Assembly (NCBI GenBank): GCA_964612555.1
Contig: CAZTBW010000005.1
Coordinates: 62,001-126,000 of the forward strand
DNA from: DAOLCO01 sp964612555
Lineage (GTDB): Bacteria > Bdellovibrionota_C > UBA2361 > SZUA-149 > DAOLCO01
Direction of reading: 5' to 3'
DNA: 64,000 nucleotides
Made by a program: the position numbers and the translations under genes. Numbering within the stretch: position 1 is the stretch's first letter; every line of letters begins with the position of its first letter. Under the pieces are notes generated by a model, which was given only the letters and a program-made list of their open reading frames with translations, had not been told where the DNA came from and ran no database searches. Below are positions 8,730-17,878 of this stretch, one piece after another.

Positions 8730-9860
8730 TTACCATAAGGCAACAACCGCCGCAGTAAGTAGTACGTTGGCAATAGCAACAGGAAGCATAATCTTCCAAC
8801 ACAAAGTAATTAACTGATCATATCTGAAACGTGGAAGAGTCCATCTGATAACAACCTGTAGCACACAGAAAAAAGCAACCTTTGCTCCAAACACAGATGC
8901 TCCAATAAGCGGAGGTAGCAGACTTCCGATATCAAAAGGAAATAGCGAGCCAATTGCGGTATCTTTTAAAGACACACTCATGGTAGCAAGATCATAATAA
9001 GGAAGCTGCCAGCCTCCAAAGAAAAGGACTACCACAATCGCAGAAGCAACTACGATTTCTGCAAACTCACCAAGCCAAAACAAAAGAAACTTCATGCCGG
9101 AATATTCAGTAAAATAACCAGCAGCAAGCTCTGACTCACTCTCGGGAAGATCAAAAGGAGCACGCTTGGTTTCAGCCATTGCCGAAGTAAAGAAAATAAT
9201 GAACGCAACAAAGTTCAAGGGGAAAAACATAAAGATACCCCAGTTGGGTATGAAACCAAGAATAGTTCCTGTCTGAAGCGCCACAATCTTGTTAAAATCA
9301 AGTGTCTGATAAATAGCAAGCACCCCAAGGATACTTAAACCAAAGGTTATTTCATAAGAAATCATCTGCGCTGAAGCACGAAGACTTCCAAAAAGGGAGA
9401 ATTTGTTTCTGGATACCCACCCTGCAAGCACCGTCCCGTAAACCGCAAGAGAACCCATAGCAAAGACAAAAAGCATTGCGACATTTAAATTTACAAGCTG
9501 CAAGGATATTTCCCTTGTTTCAAGCTTGATTGGAGGACCAAAGGGAACCACCGCCATTGCAAGAATCACAGGAAACACTCCCATGAATGGCGCAAGGCTG
9601 TGCATAAACTGACTCACCCCTTTTGGAACAAAATCTTCTTTAAAAAGCGCCTTTACCGGATCGCACACCAGAGTATTAAGAATACCTGCCAGATCAAAAC
9701 CAAAAATGCTTGCCCGGTTTGCTCCCACACGATTCTGAATAAGCGCTGCCCCCTTTCTCTCAACCCAGGTGGTAAGCGCAGCAAGTTTCAACACCGCTCC
9801 CATAACAAAAGCGGCTTTAATGATCACAATAAAAATATCAAGAAAACTAAGCGTATTCAT
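8730..9860 (-). CDS. nuoH: NADH-quinone oxidoreductase subunit H
   Basis: Membrane subunit that forms the quinone-binding site together with NuoB and NuoD. The 376 residues include WVERKGAALIQNRVGANRAS, AETKRAPFDLPESESELAAG and GYFTEYSGMKFLLFWLGEF, the hallmark NuoH sequences. The first residues place the quinone-site loop on the cytoplasmic face. The ATG at 9860 overlaps the nuoG stop by 14 bp, indicating coupled translation. Confidence 0.96.
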   Translation of the reverse strand: MNTLSFLDIFIVIIKAAFVMGAVLKLAALTTWVERKGAALIQNRVGANRASIFGFDLAGILNTLVCDPVKALFKEDFVPKGVSQFMHSLAPFMGVFPVILAMAVVPFGPPIKLETREISLQLVNLNVAMLFVFAMGSLAVYGTVLAGWVSRNKFSLFGSLRASAQMISYEITFGLSILGVLAIYQTLDFNKIVALQTGTILGFIPNWGIFMFFPLNFVAFIIFFTSAMAETKRAPFDLPESESELAAGYFTEYSGMKFLLFWLGEFAEIVVASAIVVVLFFGGWQLPYYDLATMSVSLKDTAIGSLFPFDIGSLLPPLIGASVFGAKVAFFCVLQVVIRWTLPRFRYDQLITLCWKIMLPVAIANVLLTAAVVALW

Positions 9861-11568
9861 GGCTTCCCTCTACCGCATGTGGACGAACGCTACAATCCTC
9901 AAACCCTATTCCCAAAGACCCGATATCCCGAAGGCTGATTCCCCCAAGCGCAGGAACAGCTGCTACGAGTTCCCTGAAAAGATCACGCTCTCCTCCTACA
10001 GAAGCTGAACATAAAGATACACCCAGAGAACTTGCCACTTTCTGTAAGAGTAGCCAATCAGGAGTCGTTCCCACCGGCGGAGTAAGAAGGCGATTAAGTT
10101 TTTGTAACCGAAGGTCACTATTAACCATAACCCCGGATTTTTCGTGTACCGATTGTGAAGGGAGAATCACTTTACATAACTGATGTGCACCAAGTGATTC
10201 GACTTCCTTATCATCATCACTGATCACCCCACGTGGGGTAATTGCAAGACTATCCGGTATGTGAAGGATGTTCTTAATCAAAACCTCATCCAGATCCTCA
10301 TCCATCAGACTGTTAAATCCATACAGTACCAGTTTCTTTATCACCCCTGCCCTGATCTGCTCAAGCAGGCGATCATACTGGGATTCAAAACTCGCACGCC
10401 AGTCAGACATATCTGAAAGATACCCAAAAAGCTGAGCAGCACGGGCATTAGGAGCATAATCCGGACTCACCAAAATCTTTTCAAGATCGCTAAGCTTTCT
10501 TCTTCTAAGCGCTACCGCAATCTGGGAATGAGAATCTGCTTCAATTCCAAGTACTTTTTTTGCAAAAGCAAAACCAAGCCACATTTCTTCAAGAGTCAAA
10601 AATGGTGAAATAAGTATCGCTGCTTCATCAGGAGATTTCGTTTTAAATCCCGAGAGTGCGGCGCTCACCTCCTCCCAGTTCTTTTCCTGAAGATAGTCTC
10701 CATCACGGACCAGTGGAGCAGAAAGTCTCACCTTTGGTTGAAATCTATTAAAACCGTACCGACCTTCATCACACATCCACTCTTTATTAACGTCAGAATT
10801 CAGACGTCCTTTTACTTGAACAATGGTATCATCCCGAACCGCAACCCGAACATTACATCCTGTTGAACAGCCGGTACAAATCGAATCTTCAATACCGGAA
10901 TACCATATTCGAGAATTAAATCTCCACCTGCGATGCGTTAACGCACCTACCGGACAAAGATCAACAGTCACTCCCGAAAATGGATTATCAAGTGGTTTAT
11001 CTTCATGGATGGCTATTACCGTACGATCCCCACGGTTCAAAACGCTCAATTCACCTGTTTCTGTAACTTCATCACAAAAACGAACACATCTGGTACATAC
11101 GATACAACGCTCGCCGTCATATATAACTTCTCTACCAAGTACTTCAGCTTTCACTTTATGAACTTTTTCTTCAATAAAACGTGAAGCTTTCCTGTTATAC
11201 TCGTAATAGTAATCCTGTAACTTGCAATGACCCGCCTGATCACACACCGTACAGTCCAGAGGATGGTTAATCAGCAGAAATTCCATTGTTGCACGTTGGG
11301 CATCTTCCACTTCGGAACTGGTGTTATGTGTGTACACCACCATCCCTTCCTGAGACCCGGTATTACAGCCAATGGTAAGCTTCGGAGCTCCTTCCAGCTT
11401 GACCTGACACATCCTGCAATTACCGGCAATGCTCAGATGCTTGTGGTAACAATAATAAGGAATTTCTATCCCCACAGAAAGTGCCGCTTCAATCAGGTTA
11501 GTACCCTTGGGTACCCGAACTTCCTTCCCATCAATTGTAAGCGTTACCAAATCCACTGCTTCAGACAT
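9847..11568 (-). CDS. nuoG: NADH-quinone oxidoreductase subunit G, short form
   Basis: Iron-sulfur subunit of the NADH-oxidising arm. Cluster ligands are visible in order: C-x10-C-x2-C-x13-C for the [2Fe-2S] cluster (CYHKHLSIAGNCRMC), H-x3-C-x2-C-x5-C (HPLDCTVCDQAGHC), C-x2-C-x2-C (CIVCTRCVRFC), and a further set SICTGCSTGC plus a later Cys near MCDEGRYG. The start is the ATG at 11568 because CAGGAGCT lies seven bases upstream; an upstream in-frame start at 11640 would lie inside nuoF. The protein is 573 aa, much shorter than the ~900 aa E. coli form, so the molybdopterin-like C-terminal domain is heavily reduced. Start overlaps nuoF by 8 bp. Confidence 0.94.
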   Translation of the reverse strand: MSEAVDLVTLTIDGKEVRVPKGTNLIEAALSVGIEIPYYCYHKHLSIAGNCRMCQVKLEGAPKLTIGCNTGSQEGMVVYTHNTSSEVEDAQRATMEFLLINHPLDCTVCDQAGHCKLQDYYYEYNRKASRFIEEKVHKVKAEVLGREVIYDGERCIVCTRCVRFCDEVTETGELSVLNRGDRTVIAIHEDKPLDNPFSGVTVDLCPVGALTHRRWRFNSRIWYSGIEDSICTGCSTGCNVRVAVRDDTIVQVKGRLNSDVNKEWMCDEGRYGFNRFQPKVRLSAPLVRDGDYLQEKNWEEVSAALSGFKTKSPDEAAILISPFLTLEEMWLGFAFAKKVLGIEADSHSQIAVALRRRKLSDLEKILVSPDYAPNARAAQLFGYLSDMSDWRASFESQYDRLLEQIRAGVIKKLVLYGFNSLMDEDLDEVLIKNILHIPDSLAITPRGVISDDDKEVESLGAHQLCKVILPSQSVHEKSGVMVNSDLRLQKLNRLLTPPVGTTPDWLLLQKVASSLGVSLCSASVGGERDLFRELVAAVPALGGISLRDIGSLGIGFEDCSVRPHAVEGSHEYA

Positions 11569-12847
11569 ACATAGCTCCTGATTCCGAGTCATATGCGCGC
11601 TCAATATACATTTGAAACTCTTCGGGAAACTTTTTAACAAAACTTAAGACCGGTGTTATCAAAGCATCTCCAAAGGGACAAATGGTGTGACCACCTATTT
11701 GAGAGGTAATACTCTTCAAAAGAGAAATATCAGAGGCACTACCATCTCCATCCATTATTCTTTGCACAATTTTCTCTACCCAGTGAGCACCTTCCCGACA
11801 GGGAGTACACTGCCCGCAAGACTCATGAGTATAAAAATGTTGGAGATTAAGACAGGCTTCTACCATATTAGTGGAGTCATCCATTACGATAAAACCGCCG
11901 GAACCAAGCATCGAGCCTGCCCCTGCAATGGATTCATAATCAAGACGTACCCCTTCAAGTTCATCAGCACGAAGCACAGGCACAGAAGACCCCCCGGGTA
12001 TTATTGCCTTAAGACTGTGTCCATCCCGAATACCACCACACTCCTGTTCCAGAAAATCAAGAACAGAGTATCCAAGATCAACTTCGTACACACCAGGCTT
12101 TCTAATATGCCCTGAAGCACTGAAAAGTTTCGTTCCGGGAGATTTTTCAGTCCCGATTTTTGCGTATGCAGCTCCACCATTGGTAATTATCCAGGGAAGT
12201 GCCGCAAGAGTTTCGGTATTATTCACCACAGTAGGACATCCGTATAGCCCCATCACCGCAGGGAAAGGAGGTTTTATCCTTGGCTGCCCCTTGTTACCTT
12301 CAAGGCTTTCAATAAGACCGGTTTCTTCCCCGCAGATATAAGCACCTGCTCCACGATGAACCACAATATCAAGTGAAAAATCAGTTCCAAAAATATTTTT
12401 ACCAAGATACCCCTTATCGTAAGCCTGGCGAATCGCGCGCTCCATACAAATCACCGGGTAGGCATACTCTCCCCTGATATATACACACGACCAGTTCACA
12501 CCAAGTGCCCAAGCCGCAATGATCATCCCCTCAATACACAAATGAGGATCACGCTCCAACAGAACACGGTCTTTAAAAGTACCGGGCTCACTCTCATCGG
12601 CATTGTTAAGGAGGTAGATTGGCTTTCCGGTATTCTTCGGAACAAATCCCCATTTCACCCCTGTTGGAAACCCCGCACCTCCTCTTCCCCGAAGTCCGGA
12701 TGTTTTTACCTCAGCAATAACATCCTCAGGACTTCTCTTAAGTGCTTCACGGGCAGCCTGATACCCTCCCCTTTTTTCAAACGCTTCGATCTCATGCTGA
12801 TCATCATGGTCGACATTTGCAGTTAAAATTTTGTGATGTGATGCCAT
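11561..12847 (-). CDS. nuoF: NADH-quinone oxidoreductase subunit F (NADH and FMN binding)
   Basis: Oxidises NADH through FMN and passes electrons to the iron-sulfur chain. Visible are the nucleotide-binding GRGGAGFPTGVKW near residue 55, the FMN/NADH segment GAGAYICGEETGLIESLEG, and the [4Fe-4S] ligands ESCGQCTPCREGAHW (near residue 340) with the fourth Cys in TICPFGDA (near 390). At 428 aa it has normal length. It sits between nuoE and nuoG in the standard order, with the start 33 bases from the nuoE stop. Confidence 0.97.
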   Translation of the reverse strand: MASHHKILTANVDHDDQHEIEAFEKRGGYQAAREALKRSPEDVIAEVKTSGLRGRGGAGFPTGVKWGFVPKNTGKPIYLLNNADESEPGTFKDRVLLERDPHLCIEGMIIAAWALGVNWSCVYIRGEYAYPVICMERAIRQAYDKGYLGKNIFGTDFSLDIVVHRGAGAYICGEETGLIESLEGNKGQPRIKPPFPAVMGLYGCPTVVNNTETLAALPWIITNGGAAYAKIGTEKSPGTKLFSASGHIRKPGVYEVDLGYSVLDFLEQECGGIRDGHSLKAIIPGGSSVPVLRADELEGVRLDYESIAGAGSMLGSGGFIVMDDSTNMVEACLNLQHFYTHESCGQCTPCREGAHWVEKIVQRIMDGDGSASDISLLKSITSQIGGHTICPFGDALITPVLSFVKKFPEEFQMYIERAYDSESGAMYV

Positions 12848-12880
12848 ATTAAAATCTGCTTCTAATTTGCGCCTTTTGCA

Positions 12881-13531
12881 CTAACTCTGACTTTCTACTT
12901 TCCATACTTGTGAACGAGTACGCGATGGCAAACCCTCACCAAGCATACCTTCTCCGGTCGCTTTCTGCCCGGTGTGGAATCTGAGATCAGGCATTTCTTT
13001 TTTGATGGTATCCATCAACTCAGCAAGGGACTGAGGAGTAAGATATTCAAAAAATACATCATTGATCTCCACCATAGGAGCCGAACCACAACTGCCCAAA
13101 CACTCAACCTCTTCCCAACTCCACAGCCCGTCATCACTCACCTCACCGGGAGCTATCCCAAGCCGCTCTATAAGAAAAGCCGAAATATCTTTTGCACCGC
13201 AGAGCATACAGCTTAAAGTTCTGCATACCTGAATATGATATTTCCCTACCGGTCTCTTGTAATACATGGTGTAAAAGGTAGCTACTGACTCCACATGAGA
13301 AGGAGGAAGAGAAAGTTCTTCGGCGACCCACTGCACTGCTTCCTTACTCACCCACCCAAAATGCTCCTGCACCATATATAAGGCGGGCATAATCGCAGAT
13401 TTTTTCTTTGGATAGCGAGCCACAATAACCTGAAGTTTCTTTTTCAAATCCTGCGGAATCAAAGAAGACACACCCTCTTCAGCAGCAGAAACAAAAGTAT
13501 GTTTACCTATTATGCCTAAACCACTTGCCAT
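12881..13531 (-). CDS. nuoE: NADH-quinone oxidoreductase subunit E
   Basis: Thioredoxin-like [2Fe-2S] subunit of the NADH dehydrogenase module, partner of NuoF. The four ligands are in CRTLSC and CLGSCG, at about residues 103, 108, 144 and 148. I chose the ATG at 13531 (MASGLGIIGKHT, 216 aa), with ATAGGT just upstream and two bases after the nuoD stop. A GTG at 13552 inside nuoD would add seven residues. It is longer than typical NuoE because of a roughly 20-residue N-terminal leader and a 30-residue polar C-terminal tail after the conserved fold. Confidence 0.95.
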   Translation of the reverse strand: MASGLGIIGKHTFVSAAEEGVSSLIPQDLKKKLQVIVARYPKKKSAIMPALYMVQEHFGWVSKEAVQWVAEELSLPPSHVESVATFYTMYYKRPVGKYHIQVCRTLSCMLCGAKDISAFLIERLGIAPGEVSDDGLWSWEEVECLGSCGSAPMVEINDVFFEYLTPQSLAELMDTIKKEMPDLRFHTGQKATGEGMLGEGLPSRTRSQVWKVESQS

Positions 13532-13532
13532 A

Positions 13533-14750
13533 CTACCTATCGCACTCTCCACCGATCATGTTAATCATACCAAAAAGCGGGACTATGTCAGCAACGGCAT
13601 GCCCTTCTATCAAAGGACCAAAAATACCCATCGCAATAAAACATGGTGGTCTGATTCTTACCCTGTAAGGATGCCCCGTCCCATCTGAAACCACATAAAA
13701 TCCCAACTCTCCGTTTCCACCCTCAACCGGGAAATATATATCCCCTTTTGGTGGCTTGATTCCTCCAAAGACTATTTCAAACTGGCTGATCATCCCTTCA
13801 ATAGAATTATACACTTCATCTTTTGGGGGAAGGATAATATGAGGATCGTCAACCTTGATCGCTCCTCCCGGCAATTTTGTCATTGCCTGTTCAACAATTT
13901 TCATTGACTCAAAAATTTCATTCAGCCTGACAAGAAAGCGATCAAGATTATCACCCTTGGTACCGACCGGAACCTCAAAGTCAAAATGATCATAACTGGA
14001 ATAAGGAAATGCTTTTCTTACATCATACTTCACCCCGCTCGCACGCGCGACGGGACCGGTAAGACTATACGAAATCGCTTCATCGGCAGCGATAATACCA
14101 ATATCCTTCATTCGATCATGAAAGATTCTATTTCGCTCCAAAAGACGATCAGCATCAGCAAGATGAATTCTGATTTTTTCAAGTACTTTCTTCAAATCAT
14201 CTGCAAATCCCTGAGGAAGATCATCTCTCAAACCACCAACACGGGTATAAGAAATAGTAAGTCGGGCTCCGGTTACTTTTTCTATAAGCTCATATAGATC
14301 TTCTCGTGCCTGCATAAGATAAAGCATCACGGTAAAGGCGCCCAGTTCCATTGCGGCAGCACCAAGACAGGTAAGATGATCGCACATTCTTGAAAGTTCG
14401 CTCATTATCACCCGTATATATTGAGCACGAAGGGGAACTTCCACTTCAAACATTTTTTCGATCGCAATAACCCAACCCACATTATTTATAATCGGGGAAA
14501 CATAATTAAGGCGGTCAGTGTATGGTATCACCTGATTATAATCACAGTGTTCACACTGCTTTTCAAAACCACGATGAAGATATCCAACATCAACATCGCA
14601 GCGTTCGATTCGCTCCCCATCCAGTTCAAGAATAAGCCGAACCGTACCATGGGTCGCAGGGTGTGCAGGACCCATGTTAAGAATCATGGTCTTACTGTGA
14701 AGCGCATCATCGAGTTCTCTGGAAACCCAGTCGTTACTAACCTCAGCCAT
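13533..14750 (-). CDS. nuoD: NADH-quinone oxidoreductase subunit D (49-kDa type)
   Basis: Peripheral-arm subunit related to the large subunit of [NiFe] hydrogenases, lining the quinone cavity with NuoB and NuoH. Marks are LNMGPAHPATHGTVRLILEL, YLHRGFEKQCEHCDYNQ, DHLTCLGAAAMELGAFT and the C-terminal FGMINMIGGECDR. The 405 residues match the family. NuoC is a separate protein, not fused as in E. coli. Its start abuts the nuoC stop, so nuoC-nuoD are tightly linked. NuoB, its usual partner, is not encoded here. Confidence 0.97.
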   Translation of the reverse strand: MAEVSNDWVSRELDDALHSKTMILNMGPAHPATHGTVRLILELDGERIERCDVDVGYLHRGFEKQCEHCDYNQVIPYTDRLNYVSPIINNVGWVIAIEKMFEVEVPLRAQYIRVIMSELSRMCDHLTCLGAAAMELGAFTVMLYLMQAREDLYELIEKVTGARLTISYTRVGGLRDDLPQGFADDLKKVLEKIRIHLADADRLLERNRIFHDRMKDIGIIAADEAISYSLTGPVARASGVKYDVRKAFPYSSYDHFDFEVPVGTKGDNLDRFLVRLNEIFESMKIVEQAMTKLPGGAIKVDDPHIILPPKDEVYNSIEGMISQFEIVFGGIKPPKGDIYFPVEGGNGELGFYVVSDGTGHPYRVRIRPPCFIAMGIFGPLIEGHAVADIVPLFGMINMIGGECDR

Positions 14751-15400
14751 CAGAGACCTCCCTCCTTTAGGTGCCCTCTTTTAACTGACAAAGCAGGCAT
14801 ACCAACCAGCTGTTCTCTGGAAAGATCGGCAGAAGTATTTCTAAGCTCGGGAACGCGCAGTTTCACACGAGGTTGTTTTCCCCGTAAAGGATAATCTTTC
14901 CTGAGTGGATGACCTACAAACTCGTCATACATCAGTATTCGTCTCAGATCTCCATGCCCCTCAAACTCAACACCGAAAAGATCATACACTTCTCTTTCAA
15001 GGAAATTCGCTCCAGCCCATACATCACGCACCGAAGCTACTTTGGGAGAGGACTCCGGCAGTCTCACTTTAATGCACACACGATGCATATGAACCAGACT
15101 AAGGAGCTGGTACACGACCTCGAAACGCTTCTCCTGTGCATCAAGCCAGTCAACGCAGGTAACATCAATCAGCATGTTAAATGCCAAAGAAGGGTCATCT
15201 TTAAGAGACGTCATTATGCTGTGAAAAGAATCCGGCTCCGTCACTTCAAAAGAAAGCCCATATTCCTTCCACGCATGCGAATCGGTCTTTCTCAGCTTAC
15301 CCGTAAAAGTACTAACAAGTGTCTCCTCAAGAACTCTCTGTACTTCAGGAATCTCACCCGACTTTTCAGCTTCCTTATCTATATGTTCTGACACACTCAA
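14750..15400 (-). CDS. nuoC: NADH-quinone oxidoreductase subunit C (30-kDa type)
   Basis: Peripheral-arm scaffold subunit of complex I. The family signature is ERE(V)YDLFGVEFEGHGDLRR with downstream MYDEFVGHPLRKDYPLRG. There is no usable ATG: the frame can begin at TTG 15400 (MSVSEHIDKEAEK) or GTG 15394. First gene of the operon as seen here; upstream 15401-15602 is AT-rich and must hold the promoter, but I see no convincing -35/-10 pair. The usual upstream partners nuoA and nuoB are missing. Confidence 0.93.
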   Translation of the reverse strand: MSVSEHIDKEAEKSGEIPEVQRVLEETLVSTFTGKLRKTDSHAWKEYGLSFEVTEPDSFHSIMTSLKDDPSLAFNMLIDVTCVDWLDAQEKRFEVVYQLLSLVHMHRVCIKVRLPESSPKVASVRDVWAGANFLEREVYDLFGVEFEGHGDLRRILMYDEFVGHPLRKDYPLRGKQPRVKLRVPELRNTSADLSREQLVGMPALSVKRGHLKEGGL

Positions 15401-15602
15401 ACTCTATATAATACTAAAATAATAAAGAAATATATTTTTAATTATTCTATGTAGAAATGACTATTTAGCAAATGTAAAATTATAAAAACACTTTAATTCC
15501 CAAATATTTCACTAATACACAATTGGATTATAGAAAAGGGGGTATTTCAGAATAAGATACTAATACAGAGTTGAAATAAAACTTGAAAAATTGTCCGGGG
15601 GT

Positions 15603-16784
15603 CTATAGTCGGGCAACTTTTCTCAGTGTGTCATCTGCAAGACCAAGTTCTTTAAGAAAGGCATGTACTTTGTGGGCAGTACCCTCTGCGATGAGTTGTT
15701 CAATGTGTCCTTCATTAAGCCAGTGAATACGTGGAGCACCCCAGTGCTTCCAGAGTGCTTCTGCATGGGAAGAAGGAACTATCTCATCATTCCTTCCCGC
15801 AATAAGTAAAACTTTACTTTTATCCATGGCAAGTGAGTACGAAAGAGGACTACTCACTGCAAAACCTCTTTCCAGTAGTTCCCTTGAAATGCCTGCCGCA
15901 ATCAGCCGATCTGCAAGTGCAGCACCCTCTACCTGTGCCCATATAAAATCTGCCAGAGAAACCAGAGGTGCAACACAAATAGAAGCCTCAAGTTTATCAA
16001 GAGAAGACCACAATGAGGTTACCTGTGCTCCCAGACTAAGCCCCACAGAAAGTACCGGCTTATCACTCTCTCGTCTGAGCCATTCCCTGATACCTCTCAG
16101 TTCGTATATTGCCTGAGCAAAGCTTTCATTGGTGCAGGCTGGATCAATCCCTGGAAACATTTTTGTTGGGAGGAATGTTTCAGGTTTTCTCAAACCATGA
16201 AAGGGAAGCTCAAACACCACCACATCAAGACCCATTCGATAGAAAAATCCGGGAACCAGTGTCAACGCACTTGCTTTCTCATCCCCCATCATCCACGCAT
16301 GAACCGCAATGACAGTACCGTGAGACTCTTCTCTTGTATGTTTCCAGTACTTCGCCCGAACCATATTCCAGCGAGGTTCAACAAGAAGTCGTTCCTTATA
16401 CCCGGGGTACATCGGCTCAAAGGAACTTCTAAATGAAAGCTCAGACACCTCCCCGGAACTTAACGGCACCGGAGATGACACACAAACCAGGGGAACACTA
16501 TCCGGAACTCTGAAAAATAATTCAGGAATCTTATCAAGCGAGGCATTGGAAAAATAATTAAAAGCTGAAATCAGTTCGGGTATGGACGCCTCAAGCACAT
16601 CTTCAGATATTTTTGGAATCTTGAAGCTTGCATTAAGTCGTTTCAGAAATTTCAGTAGAAGGTCTTCCTTACTAAGGGTCAACTCCTCCACCGAACTAAA
16701 ACTGGTCACCGCCCTCGGGTACGAGCAAGACTCACCCTCTAAAGCTTCCTGTTTTAAATGTATTGCTTTCTCACTACTTTTCAA
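15603..16784 (-). CDS. alpha/beta hydrolase (Abhydrolase_18-like)
   Basis: Predicted serine hydrolase of the alpha/beta fold. The nucleophile elbow is G248-L-S250-L-G252 (SVGLSLGAQ). The acid is probably D333 (AGRNDEIVP) and the base H360 (WLNEGHIEQL). The oxyanion region is VIAVHAWMMGDE near residue 160. It has 393 aa with a roughly 125-residue helical N-terminal part ahead of the catalytic domain. No signal peptide, so cytoplasmic. The start is a TTG at 16784, because a TGA lies just upstream in frame and no ATG precedes residue 125. Substrate unknown. It stands alone upstream of the nuo operon on the same strand. Confidence 0.8.
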   Translation of the reverse strand: MKSSEKAIHLKQEALEGESCSYPRAVTSFSSVEELTLSKEDLLLKFLKRLNASFKIPKISEDVLEASIPELISAFNYFSNASLDKIPELFFRVPDSVPLVCVSSPVPLSSGEVSELSFRSSFEPMYPGYKERLLVEPRWNMVRAKYWKHTREESHGTVIAVHAWMMGDEKASALTLVPGFFYRMGLDVVVFELPFHGLRKPETFLPTKMFPGIDPACTNESFAQAIYELRGIREWLRRESDKPVLSVGLSLGAQVTSLWSSLDKLEASICVAPLVSLADFIWAQVEGAALADRLIAAGISRELLERGFAVSSPLSYSLAMDKSKVLLIAGRNDEIVPSSHAEALWKHWGAPRIHWLNEGHIEQLIAEGTAHKVHAFLKELGLADDTLRKVARL

Positions 16785-16865
16785 ATTCTGAACGCCTGCT
16801 CAATTACACCCATATCACACAGATATCGTCACAAACACTGAAAAACATTACAAAGGGAATATAGA

Positions 16866-16998
16866 TAGGAATGCTTATTGGGAAGTGTTTAGAGTCGAAC
16901 TCAAGCGGACTGAGGGCACATGAGTAAACATCCAAACCAAAGAACACCCGTCCCGAGGGAGCCATTTGACTCTGAACACTTCCCAATAAGCATTCCTA
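16866..16998. repeat. 31-bp near-perfect inverted repeat (long hairpin)
   Basis: Arms 16866-16896 and 16968-16998 pair over 31 bp with a single exception, which would be a G-U wobble in one RNA strand (arm begins taggaatgcttattgggaag). The 71-nt loop contains smaller self-complementary pieces, including tcccgaggga and ctca/tgag. It lies 37 nt beyond the stop of the minus-strand metallophosphoesterase. Its placement and architecture recall the 2408-2504 hairpin, though the sequences are unrelated. No coding sequence is credible in it. Confidence 0.78.
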
Positions 16999-17034
16999 CC
17001 GCCAGAGACTCTTCTCTAAACACAGAACAAACAC

Positions 17035-17766
17035 CTAAAAGGAAGGAAGACTACGTACCATCACGTCTCTGCTTCCCCGAAACACCTCATACACGTCACC
17101 TGAAAGCAGCTCAAGACAGCTCAATTTATTACCAAATACCAGACCGGTATCAAGACCGATCTTAAAAGGGCGATTATCAAAAATCTCCCTATGGGGGGTA
17201 TGTCCAAAGACTATTGTTTTACCAAATTCATGGGGAGCATCAAGAAAAGACTCTCTAATCCAGAATAAATCCTCCCCTGTCTGACTACCAAGCCCAAGCT
17301 CAGGATTCATCCCTGCATGAACAAGATAATAATCCCTTACTGAAACGATACTCTCAAGAGAATTAAAGAAACTGAAATGCTCCTCCGGTAAAAGCCGCAT
17401 CATTTCATTTGGTGGGGAGAAGACAGAGATGCCGTAACTTTGAATGGTTTCCAGACCTCCATTATAGAGGAAGGCATGACCAAGATTTCCTCCAAAGCCT
17501 AAAAAATCCATGAGCATATCTTCATGGTTGCCCTTTAGGAAAATACTCGAAGGAAAATCAGATTTGAAGTCAACCAGAATATCAAGCACTCCTCTTGAAT
17601 CAGGTCCTCTGTCAATGTAGTCACCGAGGAATACCACCAGGTCTTTTTGTGAAAGACTCTCTTTGTCACAAAGATAATTTAGAAGAAAAGCCAGTTCGGC
17701 AGAACAGCCATGAATATCGGCAATGACAAATATTCGCTCCCCATCCGCTTCGGTAATAGTGACCAT
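17035..17766 (-). CDS. metallophosphoesterase (PP1/ApaH-type)
   Basis: Calcineurin-type phosphatase, either a protein phosphatase of the PrpA kind or a dinucleoside tetraphosphatase. All metal-binding blocks are present in order: DIHGC, GDYIDRGPDSRG, GNHEDM, HAGMNP and FGHTPH. The start chosen is the ATG at 17766 (MVTITEADGERIF, 243 aa); a TTG at 17787 would add seven residues, and a GAGGAG lies 14 bases upstream of the ATG. No signal peptide, so cytoplasmic. The sequence alone does not separate a protein from a nucleotide substrate. Confidence 0.88.
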   Translation of the reverse strand: MVTITEADGERIFVIADIHGCSAELAFLLNYLCDKESLSQKDLVVFLGDYIDRGPDSRGVLDILVDFKSDFPSSIFLKGNHEDMLMDFLGFGGNLGHAFLYNGGLETIQSYGISVFSPPNEMMRLLPEEHFSFFNSLESIVSVRDYYLVHAGMNPELGLGSQTGEDLFWIRESFLDAPHEFGKTIVFGHTPHREIFDNRPFKIGLDTGLVFGNKLSCLELLSGDVYEVFRGSRDVMVRSLPSF

Positions 17767-17878
17767 GAAAGGACCAGTGCTCCTCAAAAAAATGGAATTA
17801 CCCTATAGAACGGAAAAAAATATAAAAAGGTAAAGCAGTATATTAAAACACTAATTAAATATAGTATTTATAAGGGAA

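Noticed and set aside
11569..11640. Longer NuoG starting at 11640
   Set aside because: It would lie entirely inside nuoF; the ATG at 11568 has a good CAGGAG site and begins at the usual family position.
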